Of a DNA stretch of 64,000 nt, positions 13,213 to 21,181 are shown piece after piece. Source of the stretch: Sva-07 sp963728355 (GTDB lineage Bacteria; Actinomycetota; Acidimicrobiia; Acidimicrobiales; Ilumatobacteraceae); contig CAVSJQ010000022.1 of NCBI GenBank assembly GCA_963728355.1, positions 310,001 to 374,000 on the forward strand, written 5' to 3'. The notes under the pieces were generated by a model that saw nothing but the letters and a program-made list of their open reading frames with translations, searched no databases and was not told where the DNA came from. Position 1 is the first letter of the stretch. Each line of letters begins with the position of its first letter. Made by a program: the position numbers and the translations under genes.

Positions 13213-13674
13213 TCAGTCCAGTCCTGCCAGATCACGGAGTTGTGCGGCGAGCGCCGAGCCGTCGGTCGTCGACGACACGCACATCAGCGTGTCGTCGCCC
13301 GCCACCGTTCCGAGCAGGCCATCGACCCGGCTGCGGTCGAGCGCGGATGCGACGACGTGGGCGCATCCGGGTGGGGTCCGCAGGACGACGATGTTGCCCG
13401 AGAACACGACTTCGGCGACCCACTCCCCCATCACACGGCGGAGCTGATCGACGGGGGCGCGACGGTCGGGGGCGAACTCGGGGATGGCGTACACCGTGTT
13501 GCCGCTCGGCACGCGGACTTTGACTGCGCCGATGTCGTCGAGGTCGCGCGACACCGTGGCCTGCGTGGCCTCGATCCCGTGCTCGGCCAGCAGTTCGATC
13601 AACTGTGGCTGGCTGGTGACCTCGTGATCGCCGATGATCCGGCTGATCGTGGCCTGTCGCTGCACCTTGCTCAT
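13213..13674 (-). CDS. argR: Arginine repressor
   Basis: A 153-residue hexameric repressor. Residues 1-70 form the winged helix-turn-helix DNA-binding domain (TSQPQLIELLAEHG then TQATVSRDLDDIGAVKV), and the C-terminal half carries the oligomerisation and arginine-binding motif GTVAGDDT. With arginine bound it represses arginine genes, probably including its own operon. It lies between argF and argH. Its start codon overlaps the argF stop (ATGA), so it is made with the enzymes it controls. Confidence 0.96.
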   Translation of the reverse strand: MSKVQRQATISRIIGDHEVTSQPQLIELLAEHGIEATQATVSRDLDDIGAVKVRVPSGNTVYAIPEFAPDRRAPVDQLRRVMGEWVAEVVFSGNIVVLRTPPGCAHVVASALDRSRVDGLLGTVAGDDTLMCVSSTTDGSALAAQLRDLAGLD

Positions 13675-14580
13675 CGCGCATCCAGCGCGAAGGCGAGGGC
13701 GCCGCGGGCGGCGTGGAGGCGGTTGTGCGCCTGCTGGAACACCACCGACTGCGGGCCGTCGATCACCTCGCCTGCCACCTCGATCCCCCGGTAGGCCGGC
13801 AGACAGTGCATGAAGACCGCACCCGGATCGGCGAGGGCCATCATGGTGGCGTCGACTCGATACCCCTCGAACTGCTGCATGCGCTGCTGGCGCTCCGCTT
13901 CCTGGCCCATCGAGACCCAGGTGTCGGTGTGGACCGCGTGGGCGCCCGCCACGGCGTCACCTGGGCGGTGCGACTGCTCGACCGAGGCGGCACCGAGCAA
14001 CCCGAAGCGCTCGAGCTCGACGAGGGGCGCATCGAACCCGCTGGGACACGCGAAGCGGACGTGCATGCCGAGCAGGGCGGCGATCTCGGCGAGCGATCGG
14101 GCGACGTTGTTGAAGTCACCGACGTATGCGACCGTCTTGCCGGCGAGTTCGCCCAGGCACTGCTGCATTGTCAGCGCATCGGCGAATGCCTGCAGGGGAT
14201 GCGAGTGGTCGGACAGCATGTTGACGACGGGGACTTCGACGACCGCGGCCATCCGGGTCACCGTCAGATGATCGAAGACCCGGGCGGCGATCACGGCGTG
14301 GTAGCCCTCCATGACCCTGGCGACGTCCTCCACGGGCTCGCGGGTGTCGAAGCCGACCTCCTCCCCGCGTGTAGATCGGGTGGCCACCGAGCTGGCTGAC
14401 CGCCATCTCCATCGAGTGGCGGGTCCGGTTCGAGGGCTTCTCGAAGATCAGCGCCGCGCCGCGATCGGCGAGCGGCCGCCCGAGCGATTCGATCGGTGCC
14501 TCGGCGAGCGCCAGGATCTCGCGGATCTCGTCGCCGGTGAAGTCGGTGACGTCGAGGACGTGTCGCGTTCTGCTGGTCAC
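13671..14580 (-). pseudogene. argF: Ornithine carbamoyltransferase, reading frame broken by a frameshift
   Basis: OTC joins ornithine and carbamoyl phosphate to citrulline. From ATG 14580 the first frame encodes the carbamoyl-phosphate domain (FEKPSNRTRHSMEMAV, then LGGHPIYTR). The rest (EEVGFDTREP, NMLSDHSHPLQA, MHCLPAYRG) continues in the +1 frame to 13671. The break lies at 14362-14367 in a sense-strand GGGGAGGAGG; relatives have an R-x-E-E-V spacing here, so one extra or two missing bases explain it. All other family motifs are intact and argB, argC, argD and argH are whole, so a sequencing error or a recent mutation is likelier than long decay. Confidence 0.9.
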
Positions 14581-15839
14581 GTCGCCTCCACCTCTTCTAC
14601 CTCCTCTTGCCCTTGCTCGTGTTGATCGTCGTCGCCGAGCGCGCTCTCGAGTGATGCGCTGACCATCGCGATCGCTTCATCGATCTCGGCGTCGGTGACG
14701 GTGATCGGAGGGACCAACCGCAGCGTGGTCGGCGTCACGGCGTTGACGATCAGGCCCAGACCGAGCAGATCGCCGTAGATCGCTTTCGCGTCGATGCCGT
14801 CGACCAGTTCGACGCCGAGCATCAGGCCGCGGCCGCGTACGTCGGCCACTCCGGGGACCGACCGCAGGCCATCGGCGATGCGCTGGCCCTGTCGGCGTGC
14901 CAGCGCCGGTGCGTCGATGCGCTGCATCTCGTCGATCACGGCGTTGACCGCTGCGGTGGCGATCGCCGTGCCCGAGTACGTGCTGCCGTGGTCGCCCGGC
15001 TGGAAGACCGCGGCCACGTCGGCTCTCGCCCAGCACGCCCCGACGGGCATGCCGTTGCCCATCGCCTTCGCGAGGGTGACCACGTCGGGGCTCACGCCGG
15101 CGTGTTCGAAGCCGAACCAGCGGCCCGTGCGGGCGAAGCCGGTCTGGATCTCGTCGACCATCATCAGTGCCCCCGTCTCGTCGCAGACGTCGCGGATGCC
15201 CTGCAGGTACTCCGTGGTCGCCGGATGCACGCCCCCTTCGCCCAGGATCGGTTCGATCAGCACGGCAGCGACGGTGCCGTCGACGGCGCGGCGCATGGCG
15301 TCGAGGTCGCCCCAGGCGACGTGGCGGAACCCTTCCGGCATCGGCGCGAACGGCTCGTGCTTGGCGGGCTGTCCCGTGGCTGCCAGCGTGGCGAGGGTGC
15401 GGCCGTGGAAGCTGCCCAGGGCGCTGACGACGGTGTGCCGACCACGACCGCCGTGTTTGCGTGCGAGCTTGATGGCGCACTCGTTGGACTCGGCACCGGA
15501 GTTGGTGAAGAAGATCTGTCCCCGGTGGCCGGTCGCCTCGAGCAGCAGCTCGTTGATCTTGACGGCCGCCTCGGTGGCGACCGGGTTGGCGAAGAAGTTC
15601 GAGACGTGCAGCAGCCGTTCGAGTTGGTCACCGACGGCCTCGGCCACGACGGGGTTCGAGTGGCCGAGCGACACGACGGCGATGCCGGCGAGGAAGTCGA
15701 GGTAGCGCTTGCCGTCGGAGTCCCAGAGTTCGGTGCCGCGGCCTCGTTCGAACATGATCGCCGGCGGCCCGAACACGGGCATGAACGGGCAGTTCGCCAT
15801 CGGTGCATGGTCGAATGCATGGGACGAGGTGGTGGTCAT
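14577..15839 (-). CDS. argD: Acetylornithine aminotransferase
   Basis: A 420-residue PLP-dependent class III aminotransferase that converts N-acetylglutamate semialdehyde to N-acetylornithine. Seen are FFTNSGAESNECAIKLAR, SFHGRTLATLAATGQ, the cofactor-binding MMVDEIQTGFARTG, and the PLP lysine in VTLAKAMGNG. The C-terminal tail after about residue 400 is an acidic run (EEVEEVE) outside the fold. It starts at ATG 15839, overlapping the argB stop by ATGA, and its own stop overlaps the argF start in the same way. Confidence 0.95.
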   Translation of the reverse strand: MTTTSSHAFDHAPMANCPFMPVFGPPAIMFERGRGTELWDSDGKRYLDFLAGIAVVSLGHSNPVVAEAVGDQLERLLHVSNFFANPVATEAAVKINELLLEATGHRGQIFFTNSGAESNECAIKLARKHGGRGRHTVVSALGSFHGRTLATLAATGQPAKHEPFAPMPEGFRHVAWGDLDAMRRAVDGTVAAVLIEPILGEGGVHPATTEYLQGIRDVCDETGALMMVDEIQTGFARTGRWFGFEHAGVSPDVVTLAKAMGNGMPVGACWARADVAAVFQPGDHGSTYSGTAIATAAVNAVIDEMQRIDAPALARRQGQRIADGLRSVPGVADVRGRGLMLGVELVDGIDAKAIYGDLLGLGLIVNAVTPTTLRLVPPITVTDAEIDEAIAMVSASLESALGDDDQHEQGQEEVEEVEAT

Positions 15840-16756
15840 TCGAGGGGCCCTTCGTGGGGTTCGTCGCGGCGGTGCATCACCATGGTGCCGATGCCGGCGT
15901 CGGTGAAGATCTCGAGGAGGAGCACATGGGCGATCCGGCCGTCGAGGATGTGGGCGCGGTGCACGCCGTGGCGCACCGCATGGGTGCAGCTCGCCACCTT
16001 CGGGATCATGCCGCCGGCGATGATCCCCTCGGCGACGAGCTGGTCGAGTTCGTCGGCGGTCGCCTGCCGGATGAGGCTGGCGGCGTCGGCGACGTCTCGC
16101 CGGAGGCCCTCGATGTCGGTCAGGTAGACCAGCTTCTCGGCGCCGATCGCCTCGGCGATCGCACCGGCGACCGTATCGGCGTTGATGTTGTAGGCCTGGC
16201 CCGATTCGTCGCTGCCGATGGTGGCGATCACGGGGATGAACTCGTCGTCGATCAAGCCGTGGATCACCTCCGGATTGATGGCGGTGACGTCGCCGACGTA
16301 CCCGAGCTTCTCGTCGCGGGCCACCGCCCGGATGAGCCCGGCATCGACGCCGCTGATCCCCACCGCGAACCGGCCGTGCACGTTGATGGCGGCCACGAGC
16401 TGGGGATTCACCTGGCCCTTCAAGACCATCCGGGCGATGTCGACGGTCTCGGCGTCGGTGATGCGGAGGCCGTCGATGAACTCAGGTTGCTTGCCGAGGC
16501 GCTGCATCAACTCCGAGATCTGGGGCCCACCGCCGTGCACCACGATCGGTCGCATCCCGACCAGGCGCATGAGAACGATGTCCTCGGCGAAGAGCGAGAG
16601 CGCATCGTGGTCGGACGTGCCGGCGAGGGCGTTGCCCCCGTACTTGACGACGACGGTCTTGCCGGCGAAGCGCCGGATGTACGGCAGCGCCTCGACGAGG
16701 ACCGATGCCTTGAGTGCGGCGGCGGTGTTGTCCGATGTGGTCGTCACGGCGGTCAC
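15836..16756 (-). CDS. argB: Acetylglutamate kinase
   Basis: A 306-residue amino-acid kinase that phosphorylates N-acetylglutamate, usually the arginine-feedback step. The N-terminal VVVKYGGNAL holds the phosphate-binding lysine and glycines. IVVHGGGPQI, NINADTVAGAIA and MIPKVASCTHAV are the other family signatures. The start GTG 16756 makes a GTGA overlap with the argC stop. In most actinobacteria argJ lies between argC and argB; here the two genes touch, so argJ has moved or been replaced. Confidence 0.96.
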   Translation of the reverse strand: MTAVTTTSDNTAAALKASVLVEALPYIRRFAGKTVVVKYGGNALAGTSDHDALSLFAEDIVLMRLVGMRPIVVHGGGPQISELMQRLGKQPEFIDGLRITDAETVDIARMVLKGQVNPQLVAAINVHGRFAVGISGVDAGLIRAVARDEKLGYVGDVTAINPEVIHGLIDDEFIPVIATIGSDESGQAYNINADTVAGAIAEAIGAEKLVYLTDIEGLRRDVADAASLIRQATADELDQLVAEGIIAGGMIPKVASCTHAVRHGVHRAHILDGRIAHVLLLEIFTDAGIGTMVMHRRDEPHEGPLE

Positions 16757-17769
16757 GGTGCGAGCCCGATCGTGGCGAGCCCGGCGCTCTCGTCGAGGCC
16801 CAACGCGACGTTTGCTGCCTGGACCGCACCTCCGGAGGCTCCCTTGGTGAGATTGTCGATGGCGCACATCGCGATCACCGTGTTGGTCCGTTCGTCGTAT
16901 CGGGCGCCGACGTGGGCGGCGTTCGACCCGAGCACCGACTTTGTCGCGGGTGGCGTCTCGAGTACCGCCACGAATGGTTCGTCGCGGTAGAACGCGGTCA
17001 GGGCTTCGGTGACCGCCGCCGCGCTGCAGCCGGCCGTGGCGGGCGCCGTGCAGGTGGCCAGCAGCCCGCGGCTCATGGGGACGAGGTGCGGGGTGAACAG
17101 CAGTTGCGCTCCGATCTCCTGCTCCATCTCGGGGGTGTGCCGGTGGGCCAGTAGTCCGTAGGCGAACGCGTTGGAGTCGATGTTGGTGAACACGTTGGTG
17201 TCGGAGGGAGCGCGTCCGGCGCCGGTGATGCCGGTGAGCGTGTTCACGACCACGCCGGTCGTCTCGACCAGACCCGCGTGGACCAAGGGTCGCAACGCCA
17301 GCGTCGCAGCGGTCACATGGCAGCCCGGTGTGGCGACGAGGGCAGCGCCCTTCAGGTCGGCCCGGTGGAGCTCGGGCAGTCCGAAGACCGCCGACGCGAG
17401 CAGGTCGAGTTGGGTGTGCTCGAAGCCGTAGAAGCGCGGGTAGGCGGACGGATCCTTCAGGCGGAAGGCCGCCGACAGATCGACGACGCAGCCGACGCTG
17501 CCGACCACCGACGGTGCCAGCTCCATGGAGGCGTCGTGCGGCAGACCGAGGAACACGAGGTCGAGGCCGTCGAGGACCGCAGGGTCGAACTGCGAGAAGA
17601 CCAGATCCGGATACGCGACCTCCAGCGAGGGATACAGGTCCGCTGCCCGCCGGCCCGCCATCGACTCCCCGGTCGCCACGGCCAACTCGAACTCGGGGTG
17701 CTGAGCGGCGAGACGCATCAGTTCCGCTCCCGTGTAGCCCGATGCTCCGATGATGCCGACCGAAATCAT
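16753..17769 (-). CDS. argC: N-acetyl-gamma-glutamyl-phosphate reductase
   Basis: A 338-residue NADPH-dependent reductase forming N-acetylglutamate semialdehyde. GIIGASGYTGAEL at the N-terminus is the dinucleotide-binding loop, and ATPGCHVTAATLAL contains the active-site cysteine. GITGAGRAPSDTN and VPMSRGLLATCTA are family signatures. ATG 17769 is chosen because the protein then begins MISVGIIGASG as homologues do. There is no Shine-Dalgarno sequence, but a promoter lies immediately upstream, so the transcript may begin at the start codon. It is the first gene of the arg operon. Confidence 0.96.
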   Translation of the reverse strand: MISVGIIGASGYTGAELMRLAAQHPEFELAVATGESMAGRRAADLYPSLEVAYPDLVFSQFDPAVLDGLDLVFLGLPHDASMELAPSVVGSVGCVVDLSAAFRLKDPSAYPRFYGFEHTQLDLLASAVFGLPELHRADLKGAALVATPGCHVTAATLALRPLVHAGLVETTGVVVNTLTGITGAGRAPSDTNVFTNIDSNAFAYGLLAHRHTPEMEQEIGAQLLFTPHLVPMSRGLLATCTAPATAGCSAAAVTEALTAFYRDEPFVAVLETPPATKSVLGSNAAHVGARYDERTNTVIAMCAIDNLTKGASGGAVQAANVALGLDESAGLATIGLAP

Positions 17770-17775
17770 TGCATG

Positions 17776-17804
17776 ACCATACACCCCCACGAATGTTCAT
17801 CCAA
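17776..17804 (-). promoter_or_regulatory. Promoter of the arg operon, probably leaderless
   Basis: On the minus strand TTGGAT (17804-17799) and TATGGT (17781-17776) are 17 bases apart. Six bases separate the -10 box from the argC ATG, so transcription should start on or next to the start codon. The spacer contains ATGAACATTC, a partial likeness to an ArgR half-site; I treat that as suggestive only. Confidence 0.6.
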
Positions 17805-17850
17805 CCGAGGTGTCTTCGGGATTCCGCCGGAGGGTGGCAGACTGACGGCG

Positions 17851-18420
17851 ATGATTCTCGGGACGCCACCCACGAAAGGGCGCCTCCTCGTGGCGACGCC
17901 ACCGCTCGAGGATGCGAACTTCGATCGCACGGTCATCTTCGTGCTCGAACACCACGACGAAGGTGCCATCGGCGTCGTGATCAACCGGCCGAGCCTCGAG
18001 GCGCTGGACGAACCGCTCGATCGATGGATCGAGCTCCAGTCGGTCCCGTCATCGGTGTTCTCCGGTGGCCCGGTCGAGGAGTCGGCACTGATCGCCCTCG
18101 CCGAGACGAAGGAGGCGTTGGTCGACTCCGACGAGTACCTGTCCCCCATCGTCGGCACGATTGCGTCGGCCGACCTCACCGCCGATCCGGCGCTGGTCGC
18201 CGCCGAGGTCCGTGGCGTCCGGGTGTTCCGCGGGTACGCCGGTTGGGGACCCGGACAGCTCGAGGGCGAGATCGAGGCGGGCGCCTGGCTCGTGCTCGAC
18301 TCGGAACCTGGCGACGTGTTCTCCGATCACCCCGACGAGTTGTGGCGCACCGTGCTGCGACGTCAACCCGGTCGTCTCGCCTGGCTGGCCGACGCCCCCG
18401 ACGACCTCAGCTCGAACTGA
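17851..18420 (+). CDS. YqgE/AlgH family protein (UPF0301)
   Basis: A 189-residue member of the widespread YqgE/AlgH (DUF179) family. It shows the conserved GRLLVATPPLEDANFDRTVI opening, the GAIGVVINRP motif, FSGGPVE, VRVFRGYAGWGPGQLEGEI and the late DELWRTVL. The family has a compact beta-rich fold and no proven activity. It starts at ATG 17851, which gives the family-typical N-terminus. It is divergent from argC and begins the plus-strand island between argC and pheT. A cluster of short inverted repeats follows its stop. Confidence 0.93.
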   Translation: MILGTPPTKGRLLVATPPLEDANFDRTVIFVLEHHDEGAIGVVINRPSLEALDEPLDRWIELQSVPSSVFSGGPVEESALIALAETKEALVDSDEYLSPIVGTIASADLTADPALVAAEVRGVRVFRGYAGWGPGQLEGEIEAGAWLVLDSEPGDVFSDHPDELWRTVLRRQPGRLAWLADAPDDLSSN

Positions 18421-18477
18421 GCCGGAGCCGGTCCGCGAGTCTTCGTCGCGATGAGCCAACCGCCCGAATCCCGGCTT

Positions 18478-18549
18478 TTCGCTCATCGCTGCGGCCTCGT
18501 CGCACCAAGCGATGAGCGAAGCGACCTGATACGGGCTTTTCGCTCATCG
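18478..18549. repeat. Cluster of direct and inverted repeats with alternative hairpins
   Basis: TTCGCTCATCGCT (18478-18490) and its perfect inverse AGCGATGAGCGAA (18508-18520) form a 13-bp stem with a 17-base loop. A third copy, TTCGCTCATCG (18539-18549), can pair with the same central arm, so two mutually exclusive hairpins are possible. Both outer copies are preceded by GGCTTTT. The cluster lies in the 149-base gap between the YqgE and GNAT genes, and I see no open reading frame there. A terminator/antiterminator or a small dispersed repeat are both possible. Confidence 0.7.
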
Positions 18550-18569
18550 GTCGGACGTGGGAGCGGCGG

Positions 18570-19130
18570 GTGCTGACGTTCCGGCGTCTGACGCGCGACG
18601 ACTTCGCGCTGCTCGCACGTTGGCTGGCGGAGCCGCACGTGCACGAATGGTGGGATCACGAGTTCACGCCGGAGGCGCTGGAGCGGGACTTCGGTCCAAC
18701 GGTCGACGGCGAGGAACCCGCCGAGGACCATGTGGTGCTGCTCGACGGGACGCCGATCGGGATGGTGCAGTACTGCCATCTCGTCGACGTTCCGGAGTAC
18801 GCCGGCGAACTGGCCCGGGTCTGTCCGATCGGTGACGGCGCGGTCACGATCGACTACTTCATCGGCGAGCCGGGCCGAACCGGCGCAGGCGTCGGGACGG
18901 CGATGATCCGAGCGTTCGTCGACCGCATCTGGACCGACGATCCGCGTGCCACCCATGTGGTCGTGGCGGTGAACTCGGCCAACGAGTGCTCGTGGCGGGC
19001 GCTGCTGCGGGCGGGGTTCCGGCTGATCGCTCGGGGAGACCTCGAGCCGGACAGTCCGAGGCACGACCCGATGCACGAGATCCTGCGGATCGACCGGTCC
19101 GGTGCCGCCGTTCGCCCAGGCGAGTCGTAG
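18570..19130 (+). CDS. GNAT-family N-acetyltransferase, AAC(6')-Ib-like
   Basis: A 186-residue GNAT protein. The opening LTRDDFALLARWLAEPHVHEWW and the acetyl-CoA loop at about residues 95-115 (EPGRTGAGVGTAMIRAFV, the Q/R-x-x-G-x-G/A pattern) resemble the group that includes AAC(6')-Ib aminoglycoside acetyltransferases and related enzymes. The C-terminal CSWRALLRAGFRLI is the usual late GNAT helix-strand. The acceptor is unknown; resistance cannot be concluded from this. The start is GTG 18570. It runs into a VOC-family gene nine bases later. Confidence 0.85.
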   Translation: MLTFRRLTRDDFALLARWLAEPHVHEWWDHEFTPEALERDFGPTVDGEEPAEDHVVLLDGTPIGMVQYCHLVDVPEYAGELARVCPIGDGAVTIDYFIGEPGRTGAGVGTAMIRAFVDRIWTDDPRATHVVVAVNSANECSWRALLRAGFRLIARGDLEPDSPRHDPMHEILRIDRSGAAVRPGES

Positions 19131-19139
19131 CGTGCCGCC

Positions 19140-19502
19140 ATGGCCGACGAACCGCCCGACTGGGCCCGACCGATCGTCCACTGGGAGATCGAGGCACGCG
19201 ATCCGGACGTGCAGCGTGCGTTCTACGGCGCGCTGTTCAACTGGTCGATCGGCGACGGTCCGATCATGAACATCCCGAGCGGCCTCGGTGGCCCGGAGCC
19301 CGGGCCTGCCGGCCACATGCGCTCGAGCGATCGCTCCCGGTTCGTCCTGTACGTGCAGGTCCGCGATGTCGGTGCGTCGTTGGATCGGGTGCCGGCGCTC
19401 GGCGGCGCGGTCGTGTCGCCGCCGTTCGACGTGCCCGGCGGTCCGACGATCGCGTCGATCGAGGATCCCGAAGGCAATCCGCTGGTCCTCGTCCAGCAGT
19501 GA
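19140..19502 (+). CDS. VOC-family (glyoxalase/bleomycin-resistance fold) protein
   Basis: A 120-residue single-module VOC protein. The opening PIVHWEIEARDPDVQRAFYGALFNW and the closing ASIEDPEGNPLVLVQ are the two halves of the beta-alpha-beta-beta-beta fold, with candidate metal ligands H14 and the glutamate in IEDPEG. The substrate is unknown. The GNAT stop is nine bases upstream, and TAGCGT, which includes that stop codon, lies six bases before ATG 19140. It can therefore be read both as an operon partner and as having its own leaderless promoter. Confidence 0.82.
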   Translation: MADEPPDWARPIVHWEIEARDPDVQRAFYGALFNWSIGDGPIMNIPSGLGGPEPGPAGHMRSSDRSRFVLYVQVRDVGASLDRVPALGGAVVSPPFDVPGGPTIASIEDPEGNPLVLVQQ

Positions 19503-19520
19503 CGCCGCACGGGGCGACGT

Positions 19521-19805
19521 TCACTCCACGCTGCCGAATCGATCGACGACGAGAGTCGACGAGTCGACGAACGACATGAAGTCCGCACCCAACGGAGACG
19601 TGGCCAACTCCTGTCCGCCGGCCGTACCCGCCTCGGGCGTTAGCCAGATCTGCAGGACGAGCCAGCGCTCACCGTCGCGAGCGAGCGTGCGCCGCAGCAA
19701 CCCCGGGCACTGGTAGGCGACTTCCGTCTGCACGCGGCCGTCGATCGCCAGGAACGTGTCGATGTCGGCGCCACCATGGAGCCGGAAGGTGATGATCTCG
19801 ATCAC
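19521..19805 (-). CDS. Small alpha/beta-barrel-like protein of unknown function
   Basis: 94 residues from GTG 19805. The pattern MIEIITFRL, then CPGLLRRTLARDGERWLVLQIW, alternates strands and helices like the dimeric alpha/beta-barrel (ABM/Dabb-type) proteins. Those are small monooxygenases, heme-degrading enzymes or stress proteins. No catalytic residues can be assigned. TACGGT lies six bases before the start. The same hexamer at the same distance precedes the divergent ATP-grasp gene, so the two genes share a 68-base promoter region. Confidence 0.6.
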   Translation of the reverse strand: MIEIITFRLHGGADIDTFLAIDGRVQTEVAYQCPGLLRRTLARDGERWLVLQIWLTPEAGTAGGQELATSPLGADFMSFVDSSTLVVDRFGSVE

Positions 19806-19873
19806 GCTCGCACCGTAGACCGCCCGCCGGAACCTCGTCGTTGCCGACGGCTCCGAGCGCGTACGGTCGGCCC

Positions 19874-21181
19874 ATGGAGGACTGGTGGATGCGACCGCTC
19901 AGCACGGTCTTCGCAGGGCGCCGGGTCGTGCTGGCCGGTGCGGCCGCCGCGGCGTGGACCGAACACATCGGCGTGCTCCGCGCCGCCGGCGCCGACGACC
20001 TCCTGGTCGTCGCCGACAAGTGGGGCGCCGGGGATCCGCCCGACGCTCGCGTCGTGGTCGTCGAGACGCCATCGGGCCAGACGATGATGGAACAGATCCG
20101 TTCGGAGGAACGTTTCCTCGCCGATCCGCCGGACGAGGTCCGCTCCGCCCTCGCCGACTTCGACCCCGACGGCGACGCCGTCGTCCTGGGCACGTTCCTC
20201 AACGCCAATCCCGACCTCGCAGGTCGCCCGTTCCTCACACATCGCCGCCCCCGGTGGGTGGAACTGGAAGACAAGGTCGTCGTCGACGCGTTCTGGGATC
20301 GCGCCGGGATCGCCCGTCAACCGTCGGCGGTCGTCCCGCTCGCCGAGGCCGAGGCCGCTGCGGCCACTCTCGACATGGGCGCCGGCACGGTGTGGGCCGC
20401 TGACGCCAGGGAGGGGTTTCACGGTGGGGCCTCGCAGACCTATTGGATCGCCGACGACGAATCGCACGACGTGGCCGTGGCCGGTCTGCGGTCGGTGTGT
20501 GATCGGGTGCGGGTGATGCCCTTCCTCGATGGCATCCCGTGTTCGATCCACGGGATCGTGCTGCCCGAGGGCGTCGCAGTGCTCCGGCCGGTCGAGATGG
20601 TGACGCTTCGGCAGGGGCGACGGTTCGTCTACGCCGGTTGTGCGACGTACTGGGATCCGCCCGCCGATGTGCGCAGACAGATGCGCTCGGTCGCCCGCGC
20701 CGTGGGAGCGCAGCTCGCGGCCGACGTGGGCTTCCGGGGCACCTTCACCGTGGACGGCGTCGCCGCCGACGACGGTTTCTGGCCCACCGAACTCAACCCG
20801 CGTTTCGGGGCCGGCATCAATGCCATCGCCCGAGCGAGCGGTCTGCCGATCCTACTGCTCAACGACCTCGTCGCCGGTGGGCACGATCTCGGCCGGTCAG
20901 CTGCGATGTTCGAGGCGGAATTGGTCGAGCGCGCCGACGGAGCCAGGGGCGGCGGAACGTGGATCCACGGTGTGATTCCCGACGCCGATCCGGGCACCAG
21001 GGAGATCGACGGTCACACCGTGACGATCGGCACGCGGTTCGTCCGCTGCGTCTGGAACGAGTCGACGATGCCCGTCGGTCCGTCGACCGCCGAACGAGCG
21101 TGTGGGTTCTGGCGCGTGGCGGATCGCGTATTGGGCACGGGGGTCGGTCCGCTCGACCCGGCCCCGGATCTCAGGCGGTGA
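19874..21181 (+). CDS. ATP-grasp domain protein of unknown substrate
   Basis: 435 residues. The N-terminal roughly 110 look like a pre-ATP-grasp Rossmann domain (GRRVVLAGAAAAAWTEHI). The ATP-grasp core follows: VELEDKVVVDAFWDRAGI where the lysine-bearing strand is expected, then the metal-binding WPTELNPRFGAG with the E-x-N-x-R triad near residue 305. The roughly 100 C-terminal residues are an unassigned module. ATP-grasp ligases join a carboxylate to an amine or thiol via acyl phosphate. No carrier protein or pathway gene is adjacent, so the product is unknown. The ATG 19874 start with TACGGT six bases upstream suggests a leaderless transcript. Confidence 0.7.
   Translation: MEDWWMRPLSTVFAGRRVVLAGAAAAAWTEHIGVLRAAGADDLLVVADKWGAGDPPDARVVVVETPSGQTMMEQIRSEERFLADPPDEVRSALADFDPDGDAVVLGTFLNANPDLAGRPFLTHRRPRWVELEDKVVVDAFWDRAGIARQPSAVVPLAEAEAAAATLDMGAGTVWAADAREGFHGGASQTYWIADDESHDVAVAGLRSVCDRVRVMPFLDGIPCSIHGIVLPEGVAVLRPVEMVTLRQGRRFVYAGCATYWDPPADVRRQMRSVARAVGAQLAADVGFRGTFTVDGVAADDGFWPTELNPRFGAGINAIARASGLPILLLNDLVAGGHDLGRSAAMFEAELVERADGARGGGTWIHGVIPDADPGTREIDGHTVTIGTRFVRCVWNESTMPVGPSTAERACGFWRVADRVLGTGVGPLDPAPDLRR

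Noticed and set aside
14340..14390. Programmed frameshift in argF
   Set aside because: A Shine-Dalgarno-like purine run is present, but there is no clear slippery heptamer or stop-codon pause, and OTC is not known to be recoded. Kept as an open alternative, not as the call.
18570..21181. GNAT, VOC and ATP-grasp genes as a biosynthetic or resistance cluster
   Set aside because: The genes are not in one operon, no carrier, transporter or core synthase is present, and the GNAT resemblance to aminoglycoside acetyltransferases is only at family level.
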